Below are positions 27,041-36,104 of a DNA stretch of 64,000 bases, piece by piece. The DNA lies in NCBI RefSeq assembly GCF_026262505.1, contig NC_067207.1:1744252-1808251 (forward strand), read 5' to 3'. The notes beneath the pieces are model-generated. The model was given only the letters and a program-made list of their open reading frames with translations, did no database searches and was not told the DNA's origin. Made by a program: the position numbers and the translations under genes. This stretch comes from Trichomonas vaginalis G3 (lineage: Eukaryota > Parabasalia > Trichomonadida > Trichomonadidae). Numbering within the stretch: position 1 is the stretch's first letter; the number at the start of each line of letters is the position of its first letter.

Positions 27041-27690
27041 GTTTTGATTTTGGATTCATTTCACTTTATGTGGAAATATGTATTTTCATAGGTAATTATA
27101 AAGGTTTGCTCATAAAAGCAGAAATTTTAGTCAAAAAATCGTTACTAAGGAAATTTGAATTAAAAATTTCCCAATCAATTTTTGATCAAAAAAAATTAAC
27201 CTCGAGATGGTAAACAATTAAAAACATAAAACTGGGTTAGATCTGATGTTTTAAGCCAATCCATTTGTTCTCTTCGTTTTTATTGTAATTTATCCTTTCA
27301 ATTTTTGATCTTCGTTTCCGATAATTTGAAAAAATGCATATAGCCTTTGTCTTAACAAATATCTCTAGCAAAATAAAAATACCTTATTTTCTCTCAAAAG
27401 TTGAAACATGAATTCTCACAAATATCCTGTGTGAAAAAATCGAAAAGTGATGTAAATTTGCATCACACTAGTCCTTATGTATTTGTCTTCCCTATTCGCA
27501 ACAAATTTGGTGAAATTTACATCAAAAAATCAATTATTGGTAAATTCTGTAATGCATGAAAATTCGGTTCAATTCATTTTTGACACTTTACATATATCAT
27601 ATTGCAAAAAAGTTTTTAAAATATGATGTATGAATAAGAGTATGATTGGTATAGATTTGGGTTGTATAAATGTGATTGAACAATTGTTAA
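27041..27690. other. AT-rich intergenic stretch, nothing supported
   Basis: About 650 bases of AT-rich DNA between the low-complexity gene and the hairpin array. No gene, RNA or repeat is evident apart from short runs of A or T. Confidence 0.6.
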
Positions 27691-27693
27691 TGG

Positions 27694-28095
27694 AAAGTTC
27701 AAAAACTTGGTGCAATCAGTTTGATTGCACCCAAGTTTTTTGAACTTTGTATAAGGAATTGTTGGCTATGATGTACTGATCATGAATCAGTACATCATAG
27801 CCAACAATTCCTTCCCAAACAGCGGGAAACTTTGTCTGAATAGTTTAACATCCAGACAAAGTTTCCCGCTGTTTGCGAAGGAATGGAAGGGTAAGAGGTA
27901 TACATTATGAATATATACCTCTTACCCTTCCATTCCCTCGAGAAAGTTCAAAAACTTGGGTGCAATCAGAACTGATTGCACCCAAGTTTTTGAACTTTGT
28001 ATAAGGAATTGTTGGCTATGATGTACTGATCATGAATCAGTACATCATAGCCAACAATTCCTTTCCAAACAACCCGAAATTTGTCTGATTCCACA
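27694..28095. repeat. Tandem array of ~250-bp units, each made of four long hairpins
   Basis: Six near-perfect hairpins stand side by side. H1 27694-27748 (arms AAAGTTCAAAAACTTGG... with two indels). H2 27753-27813 (28-bp perfect stem, 5-base loop CATGA). H3 27817-27874 (22-bp perfect stem, 14-base loop). H4 27880-27936 (23-bp perfect stem, 11-base loop). Then H1 again at 27943-27998 (27-bp perfect, 2-base loop), H2 again at 28003-28063 (perfect), and a decayed left arm of H3 from about 28066. The repeat period is 249-250 bp. Hairpins are separated by only 3-6 bases. No open frame covers them. Long arms with no mismatches need either recent origin, gene conversion or selection for base pairing. 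Confidence 0.95.
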
Positions 28096-28771
28096 CTAAT
28101 TTTATTAATTTATCTAAACTTTTATCCTCGTCTACAATTTAATCATCAATAATTATCTCTTGTTCTATTTCACTATTATATATATATATATTTATATGAT
28201 TTGATTTAAAAAAAATAAATAAATAAATTAATAAATCATTTACTCAAATATATCAAAAGTTTTATTTTTATATATAAAGATAACTACTTTTAAAAAAAAA
28301 TACCCTATATATTTTTGCCATGTAAACTATTTTTGCCATGTAAACTTGTCACTTTTGTCAGAAGTGAAGTGAACCGAATTTTCATGCACAACAAATTATT
28401 GGTAAATTCAATGCTATCTCATAGTTCCCTGTAGAATTTGTTTATCAGATGTAATGTTTGTAATGCTCCCATCCATATAATGCATATACAATAGATTTTT
28501 GAAGATAAGTTTTTAAAAATCATGAGAATAAGATAAGCAATTCGTGATTTTATGTATTGGTGTATGCTATTTTTAAATACCCAAGTAAAATTCAATATAT
28601 TAGTTTTAGAAAAAAATATTAATACAAAATAAGGCCAAAAATGAGTGTTTATCGCCAGACATGGCCTCATGTAGTCATAGTGTTAAATTAGAAGTAACAA
28701 AAATAATAAATAAAAAAATAATTTAAAGAAATAATATTTTTACAGAAAATAGAATAAACGCAATATTAACA
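28096..28771. other. AT-rich spacer, nothing supported
   Basis: AT-rich DNA with an (AT)n-like run near 28,170 and a tandem TTTTTGCCATGTAAACT pair near 28,313-28,345 (two direct copies about 18 bases apart). No gene seen. Confidence 0.55.
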
Positions 28772-30847
28772 TCAAATTGTATTTGTTAAGAAATCGTTAT
28801 ATTTTGTGATAATATTAATATCATTTGACAAAAATCTAATAAATGCAGCTGCAAACTTCCTCCATCTATCAATAAGTTGAGGAGGAGCGTAAAGAGCGAA
28901 GTTTTCATTGTTGAAAAGTCCGCAACTGAGGATTAAAATTGTTTCGAGGATCCAAACCTGTTTGCATTCCGAAAATGAGAATTCCAAGATCTGTGCTGTC
29001 TTCTCGAGTGAGTTATCGATGCCTTCTGCAGCAATAATCAGTTCAACCTGTTCGATATAAGAGTTAAGGATGATGTAGCGCTTGGAAAGCTTTGATTGGT
29101 GGTTGGCAAACTGCAATGAACCACTTGCTTCCCACATTGCGCTCTTTAATCTGGAATTTTTGAAAGATGGCGCCGAATTAATTTTGGCATTCTTCAGGAT
29201 CAAGTAATTTCGGTATAATTGTTGCAATTCAACAACTTCCTTCTTGTACTTCATCAAGAAATTTAATTCGATTTTTTCCAAGAAAAGAACTGCAAGCCAA
29301 TAGGAAATACTACGAGATCCGCAGCCATATTCGGATACGTAATCCCATAAGTTCGATTGGATATGATCGAGCTTGAAATTCAATCTCGAAATTATTGAAG
29401 TGGCAGATTGCATTGCATTGATGTTTTCGTAGTTCCTGCACTCAATCAGCCAATTATTCAGTGTCGAGGAGTCCATGGAATGCTCTAGAAGCTTCTCCAA
29501 CGTCTCTGCAGTCAAACATAAATCTTTGACGGTTTTGTCAAGGCCAAAGTGATAAAATTCCTCGAGATTCACGGAATGGTTGAGCTGTAGATCAAGGTTG
29601 TACTCACCGGTATGGATAGGAGACTGTTTTAGAAGGTCAAATGGATTAGATCTCGTCGAAACAGTAGCTGTTTCGAATGTAGACCAAAGCTGGGCCATGG
29701 ACGATTGCTGTTGGATGTCTGAGTTCACGTATTTCGGAAATGTAAAGAGATTTCGGAGCCCCATCGGTGGAGGAACGAGCATTTTAGGGAAGAAGTGAAT
29801 ATAGAAGGGAGCTAAGGGTGGATGTGCTGTACTATCTAATATCCCTTGTAATCTCTTGGTGTGATGTGGAATTTCTCCTGAAATTGAAATCAAATTTTTG
29901 ATATCTGAAACGGTAAGAATGAGATCAAGAGCGAAACTGTGCTGGTATGGGATGAATGTCTCTGGAATTTCTTTATATGATGATCCGAACTCTAAATGTG
30001 GGATATTTAGTAAACATTTCTTTTTGCCAATGGAATAAAGGTATGATTTGACTTTGAGTGTATTTATTTTATCTAAAATGACATGATTGAATGGTTTAGC
30101 TGATACTTGGAGTAAAAGTTGAGGAAATAGAAATGTTCTGGCTAAAATTTTCCAAATTTCGACTTCTCCCCACTGTAATAGAAGCATTCTGAGTAGGACG
30201 ACAACTGTTTCAGGTAAAAATTTGAATAATGGAATGGCTTCATTGAGTAAAAGTTGTGATATCTCTTTTTCTTTTATATCTGAGTCAAAATTAGCCCAGA
30301 AGATCTTTTTGAATAGTAAATTGATGAAGACACTACATGCTGTCGAATTTAATATTGGAGAAATGAAAATTGTAAATAAATCGAAGTTTTTTGTTCGTGA
30401 AAGCTCCATTAAAAAGTTGAATGCGAATCCCATAGTTTCTTTTGTGCTATAGAATGAAAATACAGCAGGCACTGTTAAAATTGCCAACTGATAAAATTCT
30501 GGACGCTTAGAATGCTGAAGTAATGCATTTACGAAGCGTGGTGGATCTGATAATGTATATTTGAGAAGCATGGTGATGGATTGAACCTCAAGAGGCTCAT
30601 AAATACGAAGGATATCATTAGGTTCTTGATATCCACTCTCTAATATCGCTTCTGCTTTTGGACCTTGCTTGTGGTGTTCATATAAGACATCAGCAAACAA
30701 GTTATAGTGATTTGAGCGCATTGTAATCAAAATTTGTTTCGAAAGTTTGTCGCATTTATCATCAGCTTGATTCAGCTTGTCAAAGATTCCAGGAAACATC
30801 AATGGACGCAAATCCTGAAACTGTTTTTCAAGATTTTTAACATCCAT
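28772..30847 (-). CDS. 691-aa helical protein, unknown
   Basis: Opens MDVKNLEKQFQDLRPLMFPG and ends KYNDFLTNTI. It is almost entirely helical with repeated Leu-rich amphipathic segments (LLKYTLSDPPRFVNALLQHS; LPETVVVLLRMLLLQWGEVE; ISYWLAVLFLEKIELNFLMK), so an alpha-solenoid or bundled scaffold such as a GTPase regulator or membrane-traffic factor is plausible. A proline/phenylalanine region (PHHTKRLQGILDSTAHPPLAP) divides it in two near residue 345. No signature lets me name the family. TCTCAAA (minus strand, 30854-30860) precedes the ATG by nine bases from its TCA. Confidence 0.7.
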   Translation of the reverse strand: MDVKNLEKQFQDLRPLMFPGIFDKLNQADDKCDKLSKQILITMRSNHYNLFADVLYEHHKQGPKAEAILESGYQEPNDILRIYEPLEVQSITMLLKYTLSDPPRFVNALLQHSKRPEFYQLAILTVPAVFSFYSTKETMGFAFNFLMELSRTKNFDLFTIFISPILNSTACSVFINLLFKKIFWANFDSDIKEKEISQLLLNEAIPLFKFLPETVVVLLRMLLLQWGEVEIWKILARTFLFPQLLLQVSAKPFNHVILDKINTLKVKSYLYSIGKKKCLLNIPHLEFGSSYKEIPETFIPYQHSFALDLILTVSDIKNLISISGEIPHHTKRLQGILDSTAHPPLAPFYIHFFPKMLVPPPMGLRNLFTFPKYVNSDIQQQSSMAQLWSTFETATVSTRSNPFDLLKQSPIHTGEYNLDLQLNHSVNLEEFYHFGLDKTVKDLCLTAETLEKLLEHSMDSSTLNNWLIECRNYENINAMQSATSIISRLNFKLDHIQSNLWDYVSEYGCGSRSISYWLAVLFLEKIELNFLMKYKKEVVELQQLYRNYLILKNAKINSAPSFKNSRLKSAMWEASGSLQFANHQSKLSKRYIILNSYIEQVELIIAAEGIDNSLEKTAQILEFSFSECKQVWILETILILSCGLFNNENFALYAPPQLIDRWRKFAAAFIRFLSNDINIITKYNDFLTNTI

Positions 30848-30853
30848 TGTTTA

Positions 30854-30860
30854 TTTGAGA
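30854..30860 (-). promoter_or_regulatory. TCTCAAA initiator-like motif
   Basis: Reads TCTCAAATAAACAATGG into the 691-aa gene. The same TCTCAAA word stands within 4-14 bases of the start codons of at least four other genes in the window, so it probably serves as a TCA-type initiator variant. Confidence 0.45.
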
Positions 30861-32082
30861 AAAAAAATATTTTTTGCTTTTTTTGCAATGGTAGATTGTC
30901 AAAATTCTTTCAAAATAAAACAAATGAATGACAAATATTTCACACGTGAGTAAATGATTCGTATAATGGATATATCAAGTATTAGTCATCAGTGAAGTAC
31001 TCTTAAAATGAAATCCGAATAGTCTCTATTTTATCATCCTATTGTTTTTTAGGACGTTGTTCATATCAAGATGTGATCTATGAATGTTTCTGATTAAAAT
31101 ACTACTGTATTGGGTATATAGCGATCACAATATACGCTCAATCAAAGATTAACTTATTTGAGACTCAAACAAACTGAAATTGTCTATCTTGTATGCAAGA
31201 ATATTGATTCTTTACTGATTACCTAATTTTAAGGAAAGTTGATCTGATAATCCTCGGATCTCCTTTTGAAAGATGGAAACAGCTAAGATTAAATCGTGTA
31301 TCCTCGTGTAATGCATAAACATGACGAGGATATGCTGCAAAATGTAATAATTATGTTGTAATATCGCTATCATTATGCATGAATACTGAATCATCCTAAG
31401 AAAGGTTTTATCTCACATGAGTTTGATGTATTATTTATGTCTTCTCCAGGGATTAATAGGACTCAAATTAGATAATCGCTAATAGAGAAAATAATATTCT
31501 AAACAGGATATCTGCTAAGTAGATATTCCACTTCAATAGTTAAATTATGGAAATTGCAAAATGATTTTCCAAGGAAATTTAATTTCATGAAATTTCGAGA
31601 GAGGGTCAAAGTTGCTATTTGTCACTTTTCCACAAGAATATAATAGGGAAAAGTTATCATATAGTTGATCTCATTCACTGAGGTGAGAGATGCATGTAGT
31701 GTAATGGGATAAACAGTGGGATTGCTGCTCTAAGTCCTAGGTTCGAGACACATAGGCTTCATTTTTCTCTTTTTATTGACGTAAACTATTCAATTTTTGT
31801 GTTCTCCATTCAAATTTCAGAATTTTTTTTGCAGATTTCACGCTACATTCGAAGTTACCTTTTGTAACAACCACCACTGCCTACGAAAGACGAAAGTGTG
31901 TCACGATTTCACCCGGAAATCCGATGGTTGTTTAAGAGTATGCACTTTTGTCACCTACTCATGAAATTTCGGGATTTTAAAGCATGACATTTAATGTTCA
32001 TATCAAATAGATTCCAATACGCTAAAAACACGAATATGGAATGAAAAATTTACAAAAAAATTGAGGGGTCTGGTCGGTCCGT
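30861..32082. other. 1.2-kb intergenic region with a tRNA-like relic and a GC-richer patch
   Basis: At about 31688-31760 an A-box-like TAGTGTAATGGGA and a B-box-like GGTTCGAGAC are spaced as in a tRNA gene and followed by a T run, but acceptor and T stems do not pair, so it is at best a decayed tRNA-derived relic. At about 31850-31950 the base composition rises (ACAACCACCACTGCC; TTTCACCCGGAAATCCGATGG) in otherwise AT-rich DNA, with a small hairpin GTTAC-CTTTT-GTAAC. Nothing else is supported. Confidence 0.45.
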
Positions 32083-32087
32083 CCTTT
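32083..32087 (+). promoter_or_regulatory. CCTTT core-promoter motif at the ubiquitin-L40 gene
   Basis: CCTTT lies 5 bases before the ATG. A CCTTT element overlapping the start site has been described as an alternative to the TCA initiator in Trichomonas vaginalis, and no TCA-type site is close here. The assignment rests on position and match only. Confidence 0.35.
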
Positions 32088-32092
32088 TTGCT

Positions 32093-32491
32093 ATGCAGAT
32101 CTTCGTCAAGACCCTTACTGGCAAGCACATCACCCTCGAAGTTGAGCCAACAGACCGTATTGAGGATGTTAAGGCCAAGATTCAGGATAAGGAAGGTATC
32201 CCACCGGATCAGCAGCGTCTCATTTTTGCCGGCAAGCAGCTCGAAGATGGCAACACACTCCAAGATTACTCCATCCAGAAGGATTCTACACTCCACCTCG
32301 TTCTTCGTCTTCGTGGTGGTGGCAAGGAAGCTTATGAACCATCCCTCCGTATTCTTGCCGAAAAGACAAACGTTAAGCGTTCTGTCTGCCGCAAGTGCTA
32401 TGCTCGTCTCTCTGAGCGTGCTCAGCAATGCCGCCATAAACAATGCGGCCACTGCAAGTCTATCCGTCCAAAGAAGGCTGGCAAGGAGTAA
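32093..32491 (+). CDS. UBA52/RPL40: Ubiquitin-ribosomal protein eL40 fusion
   Basis: Residues 1-76 are ubiquitin ending LRLRGG, followed by residues 77-132 of ribosomal protein L40 ([20 protein letters not shown]; zinc-type CRKCYARL...CRHKQCGHC). The fusion is cleaved after the diglycine, giving free ubiquitin and a large-subunit ribosomal protein. All seven ubiquitin lysines (6, 11, 27, 29, 33, 48, 63) and the Leu8-Ile44-Val70 patch residues are retained. Several surface substitutions relative to animal ubiquitin are visible (for example His12, Thr19, Arg22, Asp25, Asn54, Gln57, Ser60), more than in most eukaryotes but in the manner of parabasalids. The four zinc-binding cysteines of L40 are present. 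Codon use is strongly biased, as for a highly expressed gene. Confidence 0.97.
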   Translation: MQIFVKTLTGKHITLEVEPTDRIEDVKAKIQDKEGIPPDQQRLIFAGKQLEDGNTLQDYSIQKDSTLHLVLRLRGGGKEAYEPSLRILAEKTNVKRSVCRKCYARLSERAQQCRHKQCGHCKSIRPKKAGKE

Positions 32492-32764
32492 ATTGCTTCT
32501 ATGATTAAACCTAATTTTATATACATTGCATCAGTAAAAATAGAAGTTGATCAAAAAAAATTTACAACCTTTTTTTCAAAAAACATTTATAAAACATTTC
32601 ATGATTAAGGCAAAAGGAATAGTAAGTCTAGAATAGTTTTCTGTTGCTTAGCTCCTTTTTATGTTATTTCCTCGTTGATATCAAAAATTCGATAAAAAAA
32701 GTTATTGAACTTCTAAATACAAATAATTAGCATTTTAAAACAACCGTATAAATAGTAGTGATAT
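32492..32764. other. Short AT-rich spacer between two co-directional genes
   Basis: About 270 bases without a gene. A TATAAATAG word ends 11 bases before the next ATG but trichomonads are not known to rely on TATA boxes, so its meaning is unclear. Confidence 0.4.
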
Positions 32765-35623
32765 ATGATGAAAATTTTAGTTTATGATGCCAAAAGTCGT
32801 AAAATGAAAATCTATGACCTTCCGTGCGCTTTTCTTGGACACTCTGGAAAGTTCCGAGCTATCATCACGCCGGTTGGTTTGAAAGTTCCAGATGCTTTTT
32901 ATAATATTAAGCAAATCTGCGACGAAATTTTAAATGACTTAGATTTAGATGTGCTTTCAATCGATAGTGTATATCAAGACATGAATGGTCGTGCAAAATG
33001 TTCCATTCAAGTATGCGAAAACACCGAATCTCTCGAGTTTTTGATTGGATTGACAGAAGAAAATCTTCCACATCTCTCATATGATTTTGCACTTGGCATT
33101 GCCATGGCAGAATCACCCGATGATATCAAATTGTATTCTGATAACTTCATTAAAACAGTTCAAACAACAAATCCAAATTGTATTCCTTTCTTATTTGCAT
33201 TTACAACAAAAGAATACCCCGTTGCAGAACAATTTCCAGGAAGGCAAATAATTGGTAACGTAGATAACGCAACTCTTAAAGAAAGTATTCGACAAGCATT
33301 TTACTTTTGCCTTTGGCAGTACTTTAAAGGCCCAAATCCCATTTTGCAGGAACCAGCTCTTAAAAACGAAACACCTGCTTCGCTTGTTAAATTGGCATCG
33401 ATTTATTTCTTAATTGGCAGATATTATATTGCTTCTCAATACTACGAAGAGGCACTCAAAAACAAATCAGACTACATTGCATTAGCTGAGGTTTTTGAAC
33501 AGTCCAAAAATCAAAGATTATCATTTAATATCGACAAATCTTTATATGATAACTCGATTCCTGCGGCATTCTCGAATATTGACTTCTCAGAATGGCCAGG
33601 TGGGCTTATCACCGCCTTAAATTACGCTCTTCGAAGCAAAAATAATGCATTTATTATCAGATTGATTCTTCGTTTAGTTCCACGTGTTCCTAAGTCATCC
33701 CAACGTGATCTTCTTTTATATGTCTTGAATAACAGCAAATCTTCTTCGTCAGATGAATACAACAGATACCAAATTCTCGCTTTACTTCTTCTCCGCCAAT
33801 GCGGCCACGAACGTACATTTACATACAACGCCTATTTATATTACAACAGAAAACCTACATCAAATCCATTGATTTTGAAGCCTTTGGCAGAATCTTTGAT
33901 TCACGACTCAAATTGGCACATGCAGCGTATATCATTCGCTACACAGATCTTTACATCTGATGTCCCCATCCAAAGAGATATCCAAATCCCTGTTATGCAG
34001 TATTTATTAGAAAATCTTTACAAAGTCGAAGATGGAAGCAAACAAGCTGAATTATTATCACGTATTCCTTCTCCTATTACCATCAATGCCAATACTTTGT
34101 TCCATAAAGAAGGAGAACTCGAATTTCAAGAACCATTATCTCCGATTTACGAAGCAAAGATGACCAGGAGCAACTCCATCTTCTTGTACAATGCATTAGA
34201 TAAGAAAAATACTAAGAAAGATTACATTTGCGCTGTTGGAGAACAATTAACTTTCACATTGAAGCTTTACAACCCATTACAGATTGTTTTCGTCATTGAT
34301 TTCTGTTTCCTTGAGGCTACAAATGCGATCTGCACCCCAGCGATTGCTGCTTTGGCTCCAAAAAGAAATCAAACGATTCAATTGTCTCTTTCTGCCATCC
34401 AGGAAGGCGAAATGAAGGTCACAGGATTCAAGTTCGTATCGGGAAACCTCACCGTCGTACAAACTCTTGAAACTCCTATTGTTTTCAAGGTTATTGAGAA
34501 AATGCCAATGTTAAACATCAAATTACCATTCAGATTACAGCCAGTATTTTACGAGAACCTTCTTTCCAAGGTCCCATTCGAGTTAATTAATACTTCTGAC
34601 GTCGAAATTAAATTAAAAGATGTCAAATTCCCTCCGCCACCGCCTCTTTTGACATACGACTCATTGCCTATTGATTACCCACCCAAGATTGTCCCTCCGA
34701 TGCCAGAATCTCTTCAGCCCGGCCAATCATTTAATTTCAATCTCGTAATGATCAACGATAACTCTGTCAAAAACCTTTCATTTGCCTTGGAATACGGTTC
34801 TGATAGGTTCGCGAGGCGTTTCGAGTACTACCAAGACCTAACTGTCGCTGAAGGACCTCACATCGACAGATTACACGTTGTCCCTGTGGAAGGGCACGAT
34901 GATTTCTCATCCAAGACAATTTTAGTCATGGTCATTATCAGGAACCCCTTCGAAATCCCAATAGAAGTCACTGGTTCCGATCACAACGTTATTGTCGCTG
35001 CATTAAGTTACGGAACTTACTTAGTTGAGCTCGATAGAATCAACACCGATGTAGATGAAGACGCGTTGAGGTTCCAATACGAAAATCTCGATTTTGAGTA
35101 CACAAGAAAATGTGAAACAGCATTAGTCAAAAATTTGAACAAACCGTTGGACCAAAACGATAAAGTAAGGCTTTGGAAGATGCTTGTACTGAAAACAAAG
35201 ATTCAGAAACAGTTGAACCTTAAATGGGCAGATCAAGACGGAAATTCAGGTGATTTGAGCATGAATCACGTCAGGATCGACAGAACAACATTTGCACTGC
35301 TCCAGGAGCCTCCTTTCGATGTTTCTTTCTCAATTAAAAGAGAATCTGAGAAAATTCTCACTGTCAGCGCCGAAGTCAAGCCAAACAACAAGAAGATAAC
35401 GAATACAAAGGTGATGCTCTCATTCTCAGCTGAAGATCGCGATACGAAAGAGAAGAGAATTGTTTTGACCGCAGGAATGGAAGAAACAGAGATTTCTATT
35501 CCTGGAGTGCTTGAAACGGCCGTGCACTGCCACAGTAACTCAATTCTCAACGTAACAGGAAGGTTCTTCGTTGGAGATGCTTTCTTTGTTCGCTGTGCTT
35601 CGTTTGACGTCAAAAAGATTTGA
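32765..35623 (+). CDS. TRAPP II subunit, TRAPPC9/Trs120-like
   Basis: A 952-residue protein likely to belong to the TRAPP II tethering complex, which acts with Rab GTPases at the Golgi and recycling membranes. Residues 1-200 form the N-terminal domain; 210-420 are helical repeats (KLASIYFLIGRYYIASQYYEEA; LRSKNNAFIIRLILRLVPRV) as in Trs120. From about residue 490 the pattern changes to immunoglobulin-like beta domains with the family's typical phrase VGEQLTFTLKLYNPLQIVFV, then GEMKVTGFKFVSG, VPFELINTSDVEIKL and VMVIIRNPFEIPIEVTG. Length is somewhat shorter than animal TRAPPC9, similar to fungal forms. It could be another TRAPP II subunit with the same fold, but the order helices-then-Ig repeats favours Trs120. 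Either of two adjacent ATG codons may start it. Confidence 0.65.
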   Translation: MMKILVYDAKSRKMKIYDLPCAFLGHSGKFRAIITPVGLKVPDAFYNIKQICDEILNDLDLDVLSIDSVYQDMNGRAKCSIQVCENTESLEFLIGLTEENLPHLSYDFALGIAMAESPDDIKLYSDNFIKTVQTTNPNCIPFLFAFTTKEYPVAEQFPGRQIIGNVDNATLKESIRQAFYFCLWQYFKGPNPILQEPALKNETPASLVKLASIYFLIGRYYIASQYYEEALKNKSDYIALAEVFEQSKNQRLSFNIDKSLYDNSIPAAFSNIDFSEWPGGLITALNYALRSKNNAFIIRLILRLVPRVPKSSQRDLLLYVLNNSKSSSSDEYNRYQILALLLLRQCGHERTFTYNAYLYYNRKPTSNPLILKPLAESLIHDSNWHMQRISFATQIFTSDVPIQRDIQIPVMQYLLENLYKVEDGSKQAELLSRIPSPITINANTLFHKEGELEFQEPLSPIYEAKMTRSNSIFLYNALDKKNTKKDYICAVGEQLTFTLKLYNPLQIVFVIDFCFLEATNAICTPAIAALAPKRNQTIQLSLSAIQEGEMKVTGFKFVSGNLTVVQTLETPIVFKVIEKMPMLNIKLPFRLQPVFYENLLSKVPFELINTSDVEIKLKDVKFPPPPPLLTYDSLPIDYPPKIVPPMPESLQPGQSFNFNLVMINDNSVKNLSFALEYGSDRFARRFEYYQDLTVAEGPHIDRLHVVPVEGHDDFSSKTILVMVIIRNPFEIPIEVTGSDHNVIVAALSYGTYLVELDRINTDVDEDALRFQYENLDFEYTRKCETALVKNLNKPLDQNDKVRLWKMLVLKTKIQKQLNLKWADQDGNSGDLSMNHVRIDRTTFALLQEPPFDVSFSIKRESEKILTVSAEVKPNNKKITNTKVMLSFSAEDRDTKEKRIVLTAGMEETEISIPGVLETAVHCHSNSILNVTGRFFVGDAFFVRCASFDVKKI

Positions 35624-36104
35624 TTTTTTTGTAATTATATTTTATCTTGATTTATTTACCATAAATATTATCTTTTCGTACTTTATCTTAGCAAATTATT
35701 TGTTCTTTACATGAAAATCAATCCAAATAAAAATTAACAATTTTTATCATTTTGTTATAGTTAATGATAGTATGATAATAATCATTATTTTGAATCACAG
35801 AATATATACTTACTCAATTTTGTATGAAATTCAGTTTAAATATTGAATATCGAATGAGATATTGGTTATTTAAAGTATAATTTTTGAAATTTGCTTTATT
35901 TTCAAGGGATTTATTTGGTGTTTTATAGTCTATGAGCTTCTTTTGTTAATAAAATTTTAAATTTTTTTTTATTGAATTCAATATTTAATATTTTCGTAAA
36001 GATTTCCACAAGATATCGATAATTTTCAAAGAGCATTGATGTTTAAAAACAATTACATGATTTATAAATTTAATAAAGAACAAACAATGTAATAATTTAA
36101 TAAA
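35624..36104. other. 480-bp AT-rich gap between convergent genes
   Basis: Shared 3' region of the TRAPP-like gene and the kinase gene. It contains several TAAA words near both stops, the usual trichomonad polyadenylation context, and no gene. Confidence 0.55.

Noticed and set aside
27694-28095. The hairpin array as a CRISPR array or rRNA spacer
   Set aside because: Units are serial palindromes with a 250-bp period rather than short repeats with unique spacers, and no rRNA sequence is near.
28772-30847. Naming the 691-aa protein a RasGAP or VPS9-type regulator
   Set aside because: The helical pattern is suggestive but none of the family's catalytic residues could be identified.
31688-31760. 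A functional tRNA gene
   Set aside because: Acceptor and T stems do not pair and the anticodon loop is ambiguous, so it is listed only as a possible relic.
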